From: UBA12087 sp964370815
GTDB lineage: Bacteria > Chloroflexota > Anaerolineae > Anaerolineales > Villigracilaceae
Direction of reading: 5' to 3'
DNA length: 64,000 bases
Assembly: GCA_964370815.1 (NCBI GenBank)
Contig: CAYJKQ010000012.1
Coordinates: 14,630 to 78,629, forward strand
Shown here in pieces: positions 17,774 through 26,720 of the stretch. The first letter of the stretch is position 1; each line of letters starts with the position of its first letter. The position numbers and the translations under genes are program-made. Below the pieces are notes generated by a model. The model saw only the letters and a program-made list of their open reading frames with translations, did not search any database and was not told the origin of the DNA.

Positions 17774-19432
17774 ATGAAACTGAGAAAATTCAATCGTATT
17801 CTGGTTATGGCGATCGTGCTGGTATTGGTTTCCCTGGCATGTGGCACTTCCAACCCGCCCGTTCAGACCCAGGCACCACAGATCCAGCCAACCCCGACCA
17901 ACCAGGAACCTCCCAAACCTGTTGACAATACCCCGGTAGGTGGCAGCCGGACAGACCTGATCGCAGCCACTGTTCAGATCTATGGTCTTGTCACAATGAA
18001 TGGTCAATTATCCCCGGTCTATTCAGGCTCGGGTACCATCATCAGCGCTAGCGGGCTCATCCTGACCAATGCCCACGTAGCCAGTCCAGCTTCACAGGGC
18101 GACATCAATGATGAACCGGATGCCCTGGCTATCGGTGTGATGGAAAAGGAAGATAAACCTCCTGTCTTTTTATATTATGCCAATGTTCTGGCAGTGGACG
18201 GTTACCTGGACCTGGCAGTTATTCAGATAACATCCACCATGGACGGCGCTTATGTTGACCCGGATAGCCTGAACCTGCCATACGTTCAATTGGGCAATTC
18301 AGACGACCTGCATGTCGGTGATCACATCGATATATTTGGATTCCCCGGAATTGGCGGCGATACCATCACATTTACGGATGGCAATGTATCCGGCTTCACT
18401 TCCGAAGATGGCATAGGTGACCGGGCCTGGATCAAGACCGACGCAACCTTCGCCGGTGGAAATTCAGGAGGTCTGGCTGCCAACGATGCCGGTTATATTA
18501 TCGGTGTCCCGACCATCGCCAGCTCAGGATCAGAAGGAAACATCACGGACTGCCGCGTCGTTCAAGATACCAATGGAGACGGGCAGTTGGATTCCGGAGA
18601 CACCTGCATCCCCATTGGCGGCTTCATCAACGGGCTGCGCCCTGTCAATCTAGCCATACCTTTGATCAAAGCCGCTCAAGCGGGGCAGCAGTACGCCAGT
18701 CCCTTTGGCGGTTCCGATCAACCGACTTCGGATGGCAGCGGCAGGGAATCCTTCAGCCAGATCACATGGTACACCGGCTCGGGTGGAGCAGATTGCGAGA
18801 CGGTCAGCCAGGTCAACTCATTCCCTTCCGGTACCTATTCAATGGCGGCTGCCTTTGATTTCAGCGGCATGACGGATGGCGAACCCTGGGCAGAAGAGTG
18901 GACTGTGGATGGCGACGTTTTGTACAGCAGTGATTATGTCTGGAACCTGGGTCGTCGGGGCACAACATACAGTTGTTTATACAATGAAACCCAACCCATG
19001 CCGGATGGCAACTATCATGTTGAGTTTTATGCCGGGCAGAATTATGACCGGCTGACCCAGGGAGATGTCACCGTTGGCGGAGGTGGAGGCAGCAACCCCA
19101 ACCCGAATGTTGACCGGGGTGTGGTGACAGTATTTGGCCAGGTTTACGACGTCAACAGCAATAATCCGCTGCCCGATGCAGAGGTCTATGTGCTGAACCC
19201 GGGAACAACCTATGCCCAATGGAAATCCAATAATTATGCTGATGAAGATATTTTTTCATTCACCACATCCGACAACCAGGGTAATTACACCATGCCTGAT
19301 AAATTGGCTCTCAATATAGGCTATACATTCGTCGTCTATAAGGAAGGATATACGATCACTTTTGGTGATGACCTGGTCTGGACAGATCAGGACCCGCTGG
19401 ATTACCAGATGGATATATCCTTGTCCAACTGA
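17774..19432 (+). CDS. Trypsin-like serine protease lipoprotein with C-terminal carboxypeptidase-regulatory-like domain
   Basis: A 552-residue lipoprotein. I chose the ATG at 17774 because GGAG sits 6 bases before it; an in-frame ATG at 17762 overlaps the upstream stop. The signal ends in a lipobox (VSLAC) followed by a Pro/Thr/Gln-rich spacer. The trypsin-like fold has His101 in LTNAHVAS, an Asp in DLAVIQI and Ser231 in GGNSGG, so the triad is present. Residues from about 310 form a beta-rich domain. The last 110 residues (VFGQVYDVNSNNPLPDAEVYVL) form a carboxypeptidase-regulatory-like/CNA-B-type domain. It probably acts in the extracellular space or wall. A strong terminator follows. Confidence 0.88.
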   Translation: MKLRKFNRILVMAIVLVLVSLACGTSNPPVQTQAPQIQPTPTNQEPPKPVDNTPVGGSRTDLIAATVQIYGLVTMNGQLSPVYSGSGTIISASGLILTNAHVASPASQGDINDEPDALAIGVMEKEDKPPVFLYYANVLAVDGYLDLAVIQITSTMDGAYVDPDSLNLPYVQLGNSDDLHVGDHIDIFGFPGIGGDTITFTDGNVSGFTSEDGIGDRAWIKTDATFAGGNSGGLAANDAGYIIGVPTIASSGSEGNITDCRVVQDTNGDGQLDSGDTCIPIGGFINGLRPVNLAIPLIKAAQAGQQYASPFGGSDQPTSDGSGRESFSQITWYTGSGGADCETVSQVNSFPSGTYSMAAAFDFSGMTDGEPWAEEWTVDGDVLYSSDYVWNLGRRGTTYSCLYNETQPMPDGNYHVEFYAGQNYDRLTQGDVTVGGGGGSNPNPNVDRGVVTVFGQVYDVNSNNPLPDAEVYVLNPGTTYAQWKSNNYADEDIFSFTTSDNQGNYTMPDKLALNIGYTFVVYKEGYTITFGDDLVWTDQDPLDYQMDISLSN

Positions 19433-19464
19433 GTCACAAGTCGGAGTCCCACTTCAATAAATAC

Positions 19465-19496
19465 AAGAAACGCCCGAACGGATTCGGGCGTTTCTT
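19465..19496. terminator. Rho-independent terminator after the 17774 protease gene
   Basis: A perfect 14-bp stem (19465-19478 with 19483-19496) with a 4-base CGGA loop, G/C-rich core and terminal A/T runs. It sits between a plus-strand and a minus-strand gene and could work in both directions. Confidence 0.85.
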
Positions 19497-19551
19497 ATTC
19501 TTGAACTAAATATCTTACAAAATATGGGAAGACAAGGAAGATTATCTTTTA

Positions 19552-20127
19552 TCAATTAATATTAATGCCATTTGAAACGAGATATCTGGTTATTTCAGCA
19601 TGGTCATGCAGTCCTTCATCCAGAAAAGCTTTATAAACAAAGTACCCGCTGAACTGGGGAGTGCGCCCGGCACTGTTGATCAACGTGCTTTTATATTGGA
19701 TGATCTGCTGACGCAAATCCGGAGTGAGTACCTTTTTAAAGTGGTGCATGATATGCATCTTTTCCCGGATGACAACTTCATCCAGCCACCAGATATCCAC
19801 CTTCCAGGGACGACCCCAGTCACCTGAATTGACCCTGAGGTTTAGAAATAATCCACCCGGTATAGTGGGATGGTCTTCATTTTCATAGGTAACTCTCTCA
19901 ACCCTGGCGCAGCTGGCCATCTGCCCGGCGGCTGCAAAGATGTTTTTAATGCTGGTCATGGGTACATACAAATCCAGATCTGGATACACCATCACATCCA
20001 GATAATAGCTTCCCGTAAAAACCACATCACCAAAGGGATGCAAAGATTCCATCAGACGGATGGTCTTCATCAACTCCCCGGCTTCAAGCTGTAACCGGCT
20101 GGCACGCTCGAGCAGGTCAGATACCAA
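19552..20127 (-). CDS. Nucleotidyltransferase-fold protein
   Basis: A protein of about 192 residues. The motif GSYYLDVMVYPDLDLYV has the GS...DxD layout of the nucleotidyltransferase (Pol-beta/MJ0435-like) superfamily, in which the two aspartates bind metal, so it may transfer a nucleotidyl group to an unknown acceptor; no further motif identifies the substrate. The frame is open further upstream to 20202, but that would overlap purA by 86 bases. The TTG at 20127 has a TGGAGG site 9 bases before it and overlaps the purA stop by only 11 bases, so I favour it; an ATG at 20073 is also possible. Confidence 0.65.
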   Translation of the reverse strand: MVSDLLERASRLQLEAGELMKTIRLMESLHPFGDVVFTGSYYLDVMVYPDLDLYVPMTSIKNIFAAAGQMASCARVERVTYENEDHPTIPGGLFLNLRVNSGDWGRPWKVDIWWLDEVVIREKMHIMHHFKKVLTPDLRQQIIQYKSTLINSAGRTPQFSGYFVYKAFLDEGLHDHAEITRYLVSNGININ

Positions 20128-21421
20128 GGGCAGGCACCTCCACAATCTGTTGGCGTTCCGGACCAACCGAGGCATAGCGGACACGAACTCCAGCCAGGTC
20201 ATTTACTTTGCGAATATAGTCCTTTGCCTGCAGGGGTAGATCCTCCCAGCGGCGGATGCTTCCCAGGTCTGCCTGCCAGCCGGGCAGCTCGACATAAACT
20301 GGTTCCACACTTCCCAGGTCTGCCTGACCAAAAGGTAAATCCGTCAATATCTTTCCCCCTATACGGTAGGCAGTACAGATGAGCAAGGTCTCAAAACCAC
20401 TCAGGATGTCCAGTTTTGTAATGACCAATTCGGTCAGACCGTTGATGCGGGCAGCGTACTTCAGCAGGACTCCATCCAGCCAGCCCACGCGGCGTGGTCG
20501 ACCTGTGGTGGTGCCAAACTCATCCCACGGGTTCGAGCCCGTGCCGCGCAACCGTCCAGCCAGCTCTCCCGCCAACTCTGTTGGGAAAGGTCCGCTGCCA
20601 ACCCGGGTCTGGAAAGCCTTGGCAACGCCCATCACGCGTGCATTTTGGGCGGCATCCAGACCCAGCCCGAGACCCGTCAATACACCCGGCGCGGTGGTAG
20701 CCGAACTGGTTACAAACGGGTAACTGCCGTGGTCGATATCCAAAAGCGTCCCCTGGGCACCTTCCGCCAGAACATTTTTTCCGTCAGCCAGGGCTTGATG
20801 CAGTTCGGCAGAAACATCCCAAATATAGTCTGCCAGAACCTCACATTGGGTTTTAAATACAGCCAGGAGCGGGTCAATATCGAGAGGTGGGGCTTTGTAC
20901 TGGCTTAAGATATGGTTTGCTTTTTCAAAATGAGAGCGCAGAAGGTCCATAAAGTTGGATGCCAGCATATCTCCCATGCGTAAACCACTGCGTGAGGCTT
21001 TATCCGTATAAGCCGGACCAATACCCCGTCCTGTAGTGCCCAGGTTATCCTTGCCACGGGCGGCATCCAAGGCTTTGTCCAATGCCTGGTGAGCGGGGGT
21101 GATCAGGTGGGCGGCATGTGAAATGTGCAGACGTTGCGGTGTGATTGTGATCTCGGCAGCCCGCAGCAACTCCATCTCTTCCAGGAGGGATCTGGGATTA
21201 ATGACCATACCATTCCCCAGCATGGCAATGGTATTTGCATGAATGATCCCGGAGGGCAGCAGGTGCAGCTTGTAGATCCGACTGCCGATGGTGACGGTGT
21301 GACCGGCATTGTCGCCACCATTAAAACGGGCAACATAGTCCGATTGACTTGCAAGCCAATCCACCATGCGCCCTTTACCTTCATCACCCCACTGTGCTCC
21401 TACAATGATCTGGAGTGCCAT
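20117..21421 (-). CDS. purA: Adenylosuccinate synthetase
   Basis: Catalyses IMP + aspartate + GTP to adenylosuccinate, the first committed step to AMP. The start MALQIIVGAQWGDEGKG is preceded by GGAG; a longer open frame upstream is not needed. The P-loop-like GAQWGDEGKGR (residues 7-17), GGDNAGHT, the GNGMVINP block, DKASRSGLRMGD, and the C-terminal GVRVRYASVGPERQQ are all present. The length of about 434 residues is normal. It is followed by the nucleotidyltransferase-like gene with a short overlap, so the two are probably co-transcribed. Confidence 0.97.
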   Translation of the reverse strand: MALQIIVGAQWGDEGKGRMVDWLASQSDYVARFNGGDNAGHTVTIGSRIYKLHLLPSGIIHANTIAMLGNGMVINPRSLLEEMELLRAAEITITPQRLHISHAAHLITPAHQALDKALDAARGKDNLGTTGRGIGPAYTDKASRSGLRMGDMLASNFMDLLRSHFEKANHILSQYKAPPLDIDPLLAVFKTQCEVLADYIWDVSAELHQALADGKNVLAEGAQGTLLDIDHGSYPFVTSSATTAPGVLTGLGLGLDAAQNARVMGVAKAFQTRVGSGPFPTELAGELAGRLRGTGSNPWDEFGTTTGRPRRVGWLDGVLLKYAARINGLTELVITKLDILSGFETLLICTAYRIGGKILTDLPFGQADLGSVEPVYVELPGWQADLGSIRRWEDLPLQAKDYIRKVNDLAGVRVRYASVGPERQQIVEVPALGI

Positions 21422-21639
21422 AATATCTCCTGATGCCTGATAAGAATAATGAATATGGTTGGAACCTTGTGATCTCCTTCCCGCCAATGATTATATCAGG
21501 CAGTGGAAAGCAGGGAATAATAACAGGCGATAGATCAGCTGCCAGAATTGCTCACGACTGGATGATATAATCCAGATGTTGTCATCTTAAGCAGTCGGTC
21601 ACATGACCTTCTTGTTCAAGAAGACAAAACAGGTGAATT

Positions 21640-22458
21640 ATGAAGAAAAAAATATCGATCAGTATCAGCCTACTGGCAGTAAGTTTCATCCTTCTGCAGG
21701 TCTCTTTTGCAGTTCTGGCTGCCCCTGCCCCACAAGTGCAGCAATTTGCCACCCCCACCCCCGGGGCGGATGGCCGCATTATTTATATTGTCAAAGCGAA
21801 TGATACCTGCAGCCTTATTTCGATCCTGACAGGTGTTTCACAGGATCTTATCCGCCAGATGAATAAACTCGGGGAGAATTGTATAATTTTTGAAGGGCAG
21901 GAGCTGGTTCTTGGTGTTGGTGGACCTTCCCTTCCCACTGCGACCCAACCCGTTTTCACTCAGGAACCAACTTCCATTATTCCATCTCCCACTCCGTTCC
22001 TGGGAAATGCACAATTGTGTGTAGCGCTGTATAACGATACCAACGGGGATGGCTTGCGACAATCCAACACCGATGAGTTTGATGCCTATATTGCAGAAGG
22101 TACAGAGCCGACTATTGAGGCAGGTGCCGTCAGTCTCACCAGCTTGTCCGGCACCTATTCGGAAACCATGCCAACGCTTGGTGGTCTGGACCCGGTCTGC
22201 TTCCCAGATGTTCCAGTAGGAGAATATACCGTCAGTGCGGCTGTCCCGGACGGTTACAATCCTACCACGTCCCTGACTTATATATTGCAGATGGAACCCG
22301 GTGACCAGACTTATGTAAGCTTTGGCGCCCAATCCAATTCGCAGGGTGGACTAGCAAATAATGGAAAGCAGAGATCTCCAATTCTGGGTATCGTGGGGGC
22401 GATCCTATTGTTGGGTGGAGTGGGGCTCGGGTTATATGCTTTTCGGTTGAAAAAATAG
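21640..22458 (+). CDS. Exported LysM-domain protein with C-terminal membrane anchor
   Basis: A 272-residue protein. A signal peptide (about 1-30) is followed by one LysM domain (IIYIVKANDTCSLISIL...VLGVGG, about 47-90) that would bind glycan such as peptidoglycan. A Pro/Thr-rich linker comes next, then a beta-rich domain of SdrD B-like character (ALYNDTNGDGLRQSNTDEFD, about 130-235), and a final membrane helix (ILGIVGAILLLGGVGLGLYAF). It probably sits at the outer face of the membrane contacting the wall. The ATG has no strong ribosome site; a TATAAT lies about 70 bases upstream. Confidence 0.8.
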   Translation: MKKKISISISLLAVSFILLQVSFAVLAAPAPQVQQFATPTPGADGRIIYIVKANDTCSLISILTGVSQDLIRQMNKLGENCIIFEGQELVLGVGGPSLPTATQPVFTQEPTSIIPSPTPFLGNAQLCVALYNDTNGDGLRQSNTDEFDAYIAEGTEPTIEAGAVSLTSLSGTYSETMPTLGGLDPVCFPDVPVGEYTVSAAVPDGYNPTTSLTYILQMEPGDQTYVSFGAQSNSQGGLANNGKQRSPILGIVGAILLLGGVGLGLYAFRLKK

Positions 22459-22592
22459 AAGTTTTCCTAATTCTCCAACTCTAATATCCATAATAAGTAT
22501 CATCGATTTAATTCGAGAAAATGAGTGTTTCGCAAGCTTCCAGTGCATACTTACGAAACAATCAGCTTTACTTTTTTAAGAAGATACAAGGC

Positions 22593-22713
22593 AGCTGCCC
22601 AGCAGGTCAAGACTCTAAAGGTTTCTCTGGCAGAAGAATTGGAACGATTAGACTGTAAATTATACTATCGACTACTCAATTTTTCAGTGTAAGCATTTAG
22701 GGTCTGAGTAGTT
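22593..22713 (+). repeat. MITE-like intergenic repeat, copy A
   Basis: About 121 bp with imperfect inverted ends: AGCTGCCCAG on the left and GTCTGAGTAGTT on the right. It shares with copies B, C and D an internal block around CTCTGGCAG-AGAATTGGAACG and the right-end GGGTCTGAGTAGTT. It fills most of the gap between the LysM gene and the HIT gene; nothing else is recognisable in 22459-22740. Confidence 0.75.
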
Positions 22714-22740
22714 ATGATCCAAGATCAATGATGTCTTATC

Positions 22741-23154
22741 TTACATAACACTCTTTAAATGCATATGCAGATGGAAAACCGTCTGTCCAGCATCCAACCC
22801 GGTATTGACGATCAGGCTATAACCGCTCGTGTGGATCTTTTCGGCTCGGGCAAGTTGACTGACAACCAACAACAGATGCCCGCATAAGAATTCATCTTCG
22901 GGCGTGAGATCATTCAAAGATTCGATATGCCGATTGGGCACAACCAGGATGTGGGTGGAGGTGGCGGGATGAGCATCCCGGAAAGCAGTCACCAGCTCAT
23001 CGCGAAAAAGCACCCTTTCGGGTGCTCCACCTTTGATTATTTCGCAAAAAACACACGCTGATTTCCTCTCTCTCCAGCGTAACAACCGAACCACCAGGTG
23101 ATGAACAAGTGGGTGGTTATCAATAAAGATCCGCAGTCTACTTGGTCTCATCAC
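22741..23154 (-). CDS. HIT family nucleotide hydrolase/transferase
   Basis: A 137-residue histidine-triad protein. The catalytic triad is in FHLHMHL (about 127-133), only five residues from the C-terminus. The N-terminal CVFCEIIKG (about 34-42) carries the family cysteine pair. HIT proteins hydrolyse or transfer nucleotidyl groups from dinucleoside polyphosphates or nucleoside phosphoramidates. A 33-residue basic helical extension precedes the core. The start overlaps the ino1 stop by 17 bases, so it is translated from the same message. In mycobacteria a HIT protein also neighbours the phosphatidylinositol synthase gene; the parallel is suggestive only. Confidence 0.88.
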   Translation of the reverse strand: MMRPSRLRIFIDNHPLVHHLVVRLLRWRERKSACVFCEIIKGGAPERVLFRDELVTAFRDAHPATSTHILVVPNRHIESLNDLTPEDEFLCGHLLLVVSQLARAEKIHTSGYSLIVNTGLDAGQTVFHLHMHLKSVM

Positions 23155-24223
23155 CCCGGATGAATGCTTCGGTCATATCCCGTGCGATATTGTCTCGGAA
23201 CTGCCTGGGAGGTGTCTTCATGAAATAGGAAGAGGGTGCGATCAATGGACCAGACATGCCACGATCCAGTGCCAGTTTGGCACAACGTACCGCATCGATC
23301 ACGACACCGGCAGAATTAGGGGAATCCCAAACTTCCAATTTGGTTTCGAGAGAAAGAGGTACATTCCCAAACGTGGTCCCTTCCATACGGATATGGCACC
23401 ATTTGCGGTCGGTCAACCACGGCACATAATCACTTGGTCCTACATGTACATTGCTGGGGTCCAGAGCATACGGGAGCATGGAGGTGACTGCGCCAGTCTT
23501 GGAGATCTTCTTGGATTCCAGGCGCTCACGCTCAAGCATATTCATGAAATCGGTGTTTCCGCCGAAATTAAGTTGATAGGTCCTGTCAAGGCGTACGCCG
23601 CGGTCAACGAACAGGCTGGTAAGCACGCGGTGCAGGATGGTTGCTCCCAATTGTGATTTAATATCGTCACCGATGATGGGCAACCCTTTGTCACGAAAAC
23701 GCTGAGCCCAGTACTCCGATGAAGAAATAAAGACCGGAATGGCGTTAACAAAAGCACAACCGGCTTCCAAAACTTGTTCGACATACCACTTGGTAGCCAT
23801 TTCGGAACCCACAGGCAGATAGGATACAACCACATCTGTTTTGGAGTCTTTTAACAACTGGACGATATTCGCAGTTGGGCCGGGAGCTTTGGTCAGGATC
23901 TGGGAAAGGTACTTACCCAGACCATCGTGGGTCATACCACGCACCACTGGTATGTTCATTTTGGATATTTCAGCAAACTTGAATGTATTATTTGGGAAGG
24001 CGAAAATTGCTTCGCTCAGGTCTTTACCGACCTTTGTATCCACAACGTCTATTGCCAGTGTGAACTCAATATCGCGTACATGGTAACCACCCAGATTGAC
24101 ATGCATCAACCCGGGGACGGTGGCATCATCCGGCGTATCCTTGTAAAACTGCACACCCTGCACCAACGAAGAAGCGCAGTTTCCCACACCGATGATCGCC
24201 ACACGAACTTTCTTATTTTTCAT
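23138..24223 (-). CDS. ino1: Inositol-3-phosphate (myo-inositol-1-phosphate) synthase
   Basis: Converts glucose 6-phosphate to myo-inositol 3-phosphate with NAD, the entry to inositol and phosphatidylinositol. The 361-residue length is that of the short actinobacterial/archaeal form. The N-terminal Rossmann motif is VAIIGVGNCASSLVQG. The core has VVSYLPVGSEMATKWY, VNAIPVFISS, GDDIKSQLGATILHR and LNFGGNTDFMNM, followed by KLEVWDSPNSAGVVIDAVR, all hallmarks of the family. The HIT gene overlaps its stop. A large inverted repeat lies upstream between ino1 and the divergent PfkB-like gene. Confidence 0.95.
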   Translation of the reverse strand: MKNKKVRVAIIGVGNCASSLVQGVQFYKDTPDDATVPGLMHVNLGGYHVRDIEFTLAIDVVDTKVGKDLSEAIFAFPNNTFKFAEISKMNIPVVRGMTHDGLGKYLSQILTKAPGPTANIVQLLKDSKTDVVVSYLPVGSEMATKWYVEQVLEAGCAFVNAIPVFISSSEYWAQRFRDKGLPIIGDDIKSQLGATILHRVLTSLFVDRGVRLDRTYQLNFGGNTDFMNMLERERLESKKISKTGAVTSMLPYALDPSNVHVGPSDYVPWLTDRKWCHIRMEGTTFGNVPLSLETKLEVWDSPNSAGVVIDAVRCAKLALDRGMSGPLIAPSSYFMKTPPRQFRDNIARDMTEAFIRGDETK

Positions 24224-24284
24224 TTACTGATCTCCTCATTTCTAATAATCTTTAATTTTTGCCATCTCAACTGTCTGGGGGAAA

Positions 24285-24327
24285 GTGGGGGTGTGAAAGC
24301 GAACTTCGCTCACATTCACACCCCCAC
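24285..24327. repeat. Long inverted repeat between ino1 and the PfkB-like gene
   Basis: A 13-bp perfect stem (24285-24297 with 24315-24327, G/C-rich) encloses a second small hairpin (AGCGAA/TTCGCT, 24298-24310). It lies in the divergent 24224-24615 spacer, in the ino1 leader region as read on the minus strand. It could be a regulatory hairpin or a terminator; the plus strand runs into TTTTTT just after it. Confidence 0.6.
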
Positions 24328-24608
24328 ACCCCACTTTTTTGAGAAGTTCCTTTAATTTCTATAACAGGTGTTTCTATAAAAGGAAAATTCTTCTCATATT
24401 TTGTCTAATGTAACCAACAAAAATAATAAATTAAACTCAAAATTGCCTTCTTCGAATCCATCGTCGAACCCAGTAGATACTTCACCCAATTTCTCAGCTG
24501 CCTGTAAATGATCATTTAATTACGTATGCTATAATCCGGCTGCAAATGATGGTACAACAATGCTGGTATTATAAAGCATTCAGGCACCTTCCAACTTTAG
24601 AGATTCAT

Positions 24609-24614
24609 TATAGT
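24609..24614 (+). promoter_or_regulatory. -10 promoter element of the PfkB-like gene (leaderless)
   Basis: TATAGT lies 7 bases before the ATG at 24622, with no Shine-Dalgarno between. The message probably starts at the start codon. Confidence 0.4.
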
Positions 24615-24621
24615 TGTGTTA

Positions 24622-25626
24622 ATGGAACCGACATATATCCTGGCAGGAAAATTACAACGTAATATTCTGCTTCCAACCTTTGATAAACCACTGATCGATG
24701 TGCCCGGAGGTGATCTGCTCTATGCGGCAGGTGGATTATTGATCTGGGATAAAAACGCGGGTTTACTGGCGCGCGCAGGTGAAGATTACCCGCATGAGTG
24801 GCTGAATAACTTTGAACATTATGGCTTGGATACGCAAGGCATCCACATTCTTCCTGAGCAAATGGATTTGCGAAATTTTATATCTTACAACGATCAAAAT
24901 GAGATCCAGCAGAACAACCCTGTGGCACAATTTGCCCGTTTGGGTTTGCCTTTTCCCAAGATCCTGTTGGGATATCAGCCAACGGTTGAAACCGGGAAAG
25001 GTTTTGCGAAGGTTGCCGAATCATCTCCGCGACCGTCAGAAATTCCGAAAGATTACCTTTTTTCCCACCAAGTTCATTTATGCGAATTGGATTATGCGAC
25101 CATCACCCGCCTGATCTCCACCTTTCGCGAAAACCAGGTCACCACTCTGACAGTGGATCCCCATGCGAGGTGGATGCAACCAACCAACTGGAGCGAGGTC
25201 AGCTTGATCCTGAATGGGTTGACCGCCTTTCTCCCGTCTGCGCAGGAATTGCGTACCCTATTCTGGGGAAAAACAACTGATCTGGTCGAGATGGCTCAAG
25301 CCATTGCAGCCCAAAACTGTGAATTGGTGGTAATCAAATGCGGATCACAAGGACAATTATTGTACGATGGCTCTTCGCACAAATGCTGGCAGATACCGGC
25401 TTATCCTGTCCGGGTTATGGACCCGACCGGCGCAGGGGCTTCTTTTTGTGGCGGTTTTCTGGCTGGTTTGCATCTAACCAATGATCCGTTAAAGGCTGCC
25501 TTGCATGGTAATATTTCTGCATCCCTGACCATTGAAGGCAGCGGGGCTTTTCAGATCCTGGAGTCACATATCGGGTTGGCGCAAGCACGCATGAATTCAT
25601 TACAGGAAAATATCAGGGAGATATGA
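24622..25626 (+). CDS. PfkB-family carbohydrate kinase homologue lacking the catalytic aspartate
   Basis: A protein of about 334 residues with the ribokinase fold (GGDLLYAAGGLLIWDKNAGLLARAGEDYP near the start, substrate side; LTVDPHARWM; LPSAQELRTLF). The C-terminal PfkB signature normally reads DTxGAGD, the last Asp being the catalytic base. Here it is DPTGAGASFCGGFLAG, so the base is Ala. The anion-hole GAG is kept. Either another residue serves or the protein is no longer a kinase. I start at the ATG at 24622, with a -10 box 7 bases upstream; a GTG at 24616 is in frame. It overlaps the M20 peptidase start by 4 bases. Confidence 0.8.
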   Translation: MEPTYILAGKLQRNILLPTFDKPLIDVPGGDLLYAAGGLLIWDKNAGLLARAGEDYPHEWLNNFEHYGLDTQGIHILPEQMDLRNFISYNDQNEIQQNNPVAQFARLGLPFPKILLGYQPTVETGKGFAKVAESSPRPSEIPKDYLFSHQVHLCELDYATITRLISTFRENQVTTLTVDPHARWMQPTNWSEVSLILNGLTAFLPSAQELRTLFWGKTTDLVEMAQAIAAQNCELVVIKCGSQGQLLYDGSSHKCWQIPAYPVRVMDPTGAGASFCGGFLAGLHLTNDPLKAALHGNISASLTIEGSGAFQILESHIGLAQARMNSLQENIREI

Positions 25627-26720
25627 TGGATCCACTCTTGGAACGCGTGCTTGATCGGGCTATCGAAATCCAACAGATCCCTGCACCCACCTTCCACGAA
25701 GAAGACCGGGCTGCTTTTATTCAGGAATGCTTCCATTATGAAAGAAATATTAATGTTGAGATGGATGCCGCCGGGAATGTCCTGGCTTGTTTGCGAGGCA
25801 AGGGCAGCGCTGCTCCAATTGTGGTCAGCGCACACATGGACACCGTTTTCCCTCTGGATACCAGTTTACATTTCACCCGCTCAAGTGACCGGGTTTTTGG
25901 AGCCGGCATCGGAGATAACTCTTTAGGAGTTGCTGGATTATTTGGATTGTTGTGGCAGTTAACCGAACGAAAGATAAAACTATCCAGTGATCTCTGGCTG
26001 GTAGCCAATGTATGCGAAGAGGGCTTAGGTGATTTGAAGGGTATGCGCAGCCTGGTCGATCGTTTTGGGAAGGCACCAAAAGCGTATCTCATCCTGGAAG
26101 GAATGGCGTTCGGGCATATCTATAATCGCGCCCTGGGGGTGCGCCGCTACCGCATCAGCATTAATACCAACGGTGGTCATTCCTGGACGGATTATGGGCA
26201 GACTTCTGCTGTGCACGAATTGGCAGGTCTGGCAAGCAAGTTAACTGCGCTTCGCCTACCTACCAAACCACGTACCACCCTTAATGTTGGGAAAATTACT
26301 GGTGGCACTTCTGTGAATACCATCGCTGCACAAGCCTGCCTTGAGCTGGATCTGCGCTCGGAAAGTCGGGAGGCTCTTCAATCTGTTGTGGAGCAAGTGG
26401 AGCAACTGGCTTGCGATCTGGGGAGACCGGATGTTCAGGTAGAGGTGGATGTCATCGGTCAACGCCCGGGTGGAGAAATATCCGATGATCATCCGCTCGT
26501 TTTGAAGGCAAAAGAATGCTTGCAGGAGCAAAGTGTTCAGCCGGTATTAACCATCGGTTCCACCGACGCCAACCTGCCATTAAGCATGGGGCTTCCGGCG
26601 ATCACGATCGGCTTGACCAGCGGAGCCAATGCCCATACTGTGCACGAATATATCCTCACAGATCCGCTCTCAAAGGGGATCGATCAGATGGTTAACCTTG
26701 TCATAAAGATTGGGAAATAA
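25623..26720 (+). CDS. M20 family metallopeptidase
   Basis: A 365-residue dizinc hydrolase of the ArgE/DapE/carboxypeptidase G2 type. The metal motifs are visible: SAHMDTVFP (about 60-68, His and Asp), GAGIGDNSLGVAGL (about 96-110, the bridging Asp), VCEEGLGDLKGM (about 138-150, the Glu pair), and the C-terminal HTVHEYI. The lid/dimerisation domain is GGHSWTDYGQTSAVHEL. It removes an amino acid or acyl group from small peptides or N-acyl amino acids; the exact substrate is unknown. Its ATG overlaps the end of the PfkB-like gene (ATGA), so the pair is coupled. Confidence 0.9.
   Translation: MMDPLLERVLDRAIEIQQIPAPTFHEEDRAAFIQECFHYERNINVEMDAAGNVLACLRGKGSAAPIVVSAHMDTVFPLDTSLHFTRSSDRVFGAGIGDNSLGVAGLFGLLWQLTERKIKLSSDLWLVANVCEEGLGDLKGMRSLVDRFGKAPKAYLILEGMAFGHIYNRALGVRRYRISINTNGGHSWTDYGQTSAVHELAGLASKLTALRLPTKPRTTLNVGKITGGTSVNTIAAQACLELDLRSESREALQSVVEQVEQLACDLGRPDVQVEVDVIGQRPGGEISDDHPLVLKAKECLQEQSVQPVLTIGSTDANLPLSMGLPAITIGLTSGANAHTVHEYILTDPLSKGIDQMVNLVIKIGK

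Noticed and set aside
20117..20202. Starting the nucleotidyltransferase-like gene at 20202
   Set aside because: It would overlap purA by 86 bases; a TTG with a good ribosome site at 20127 is more economical.
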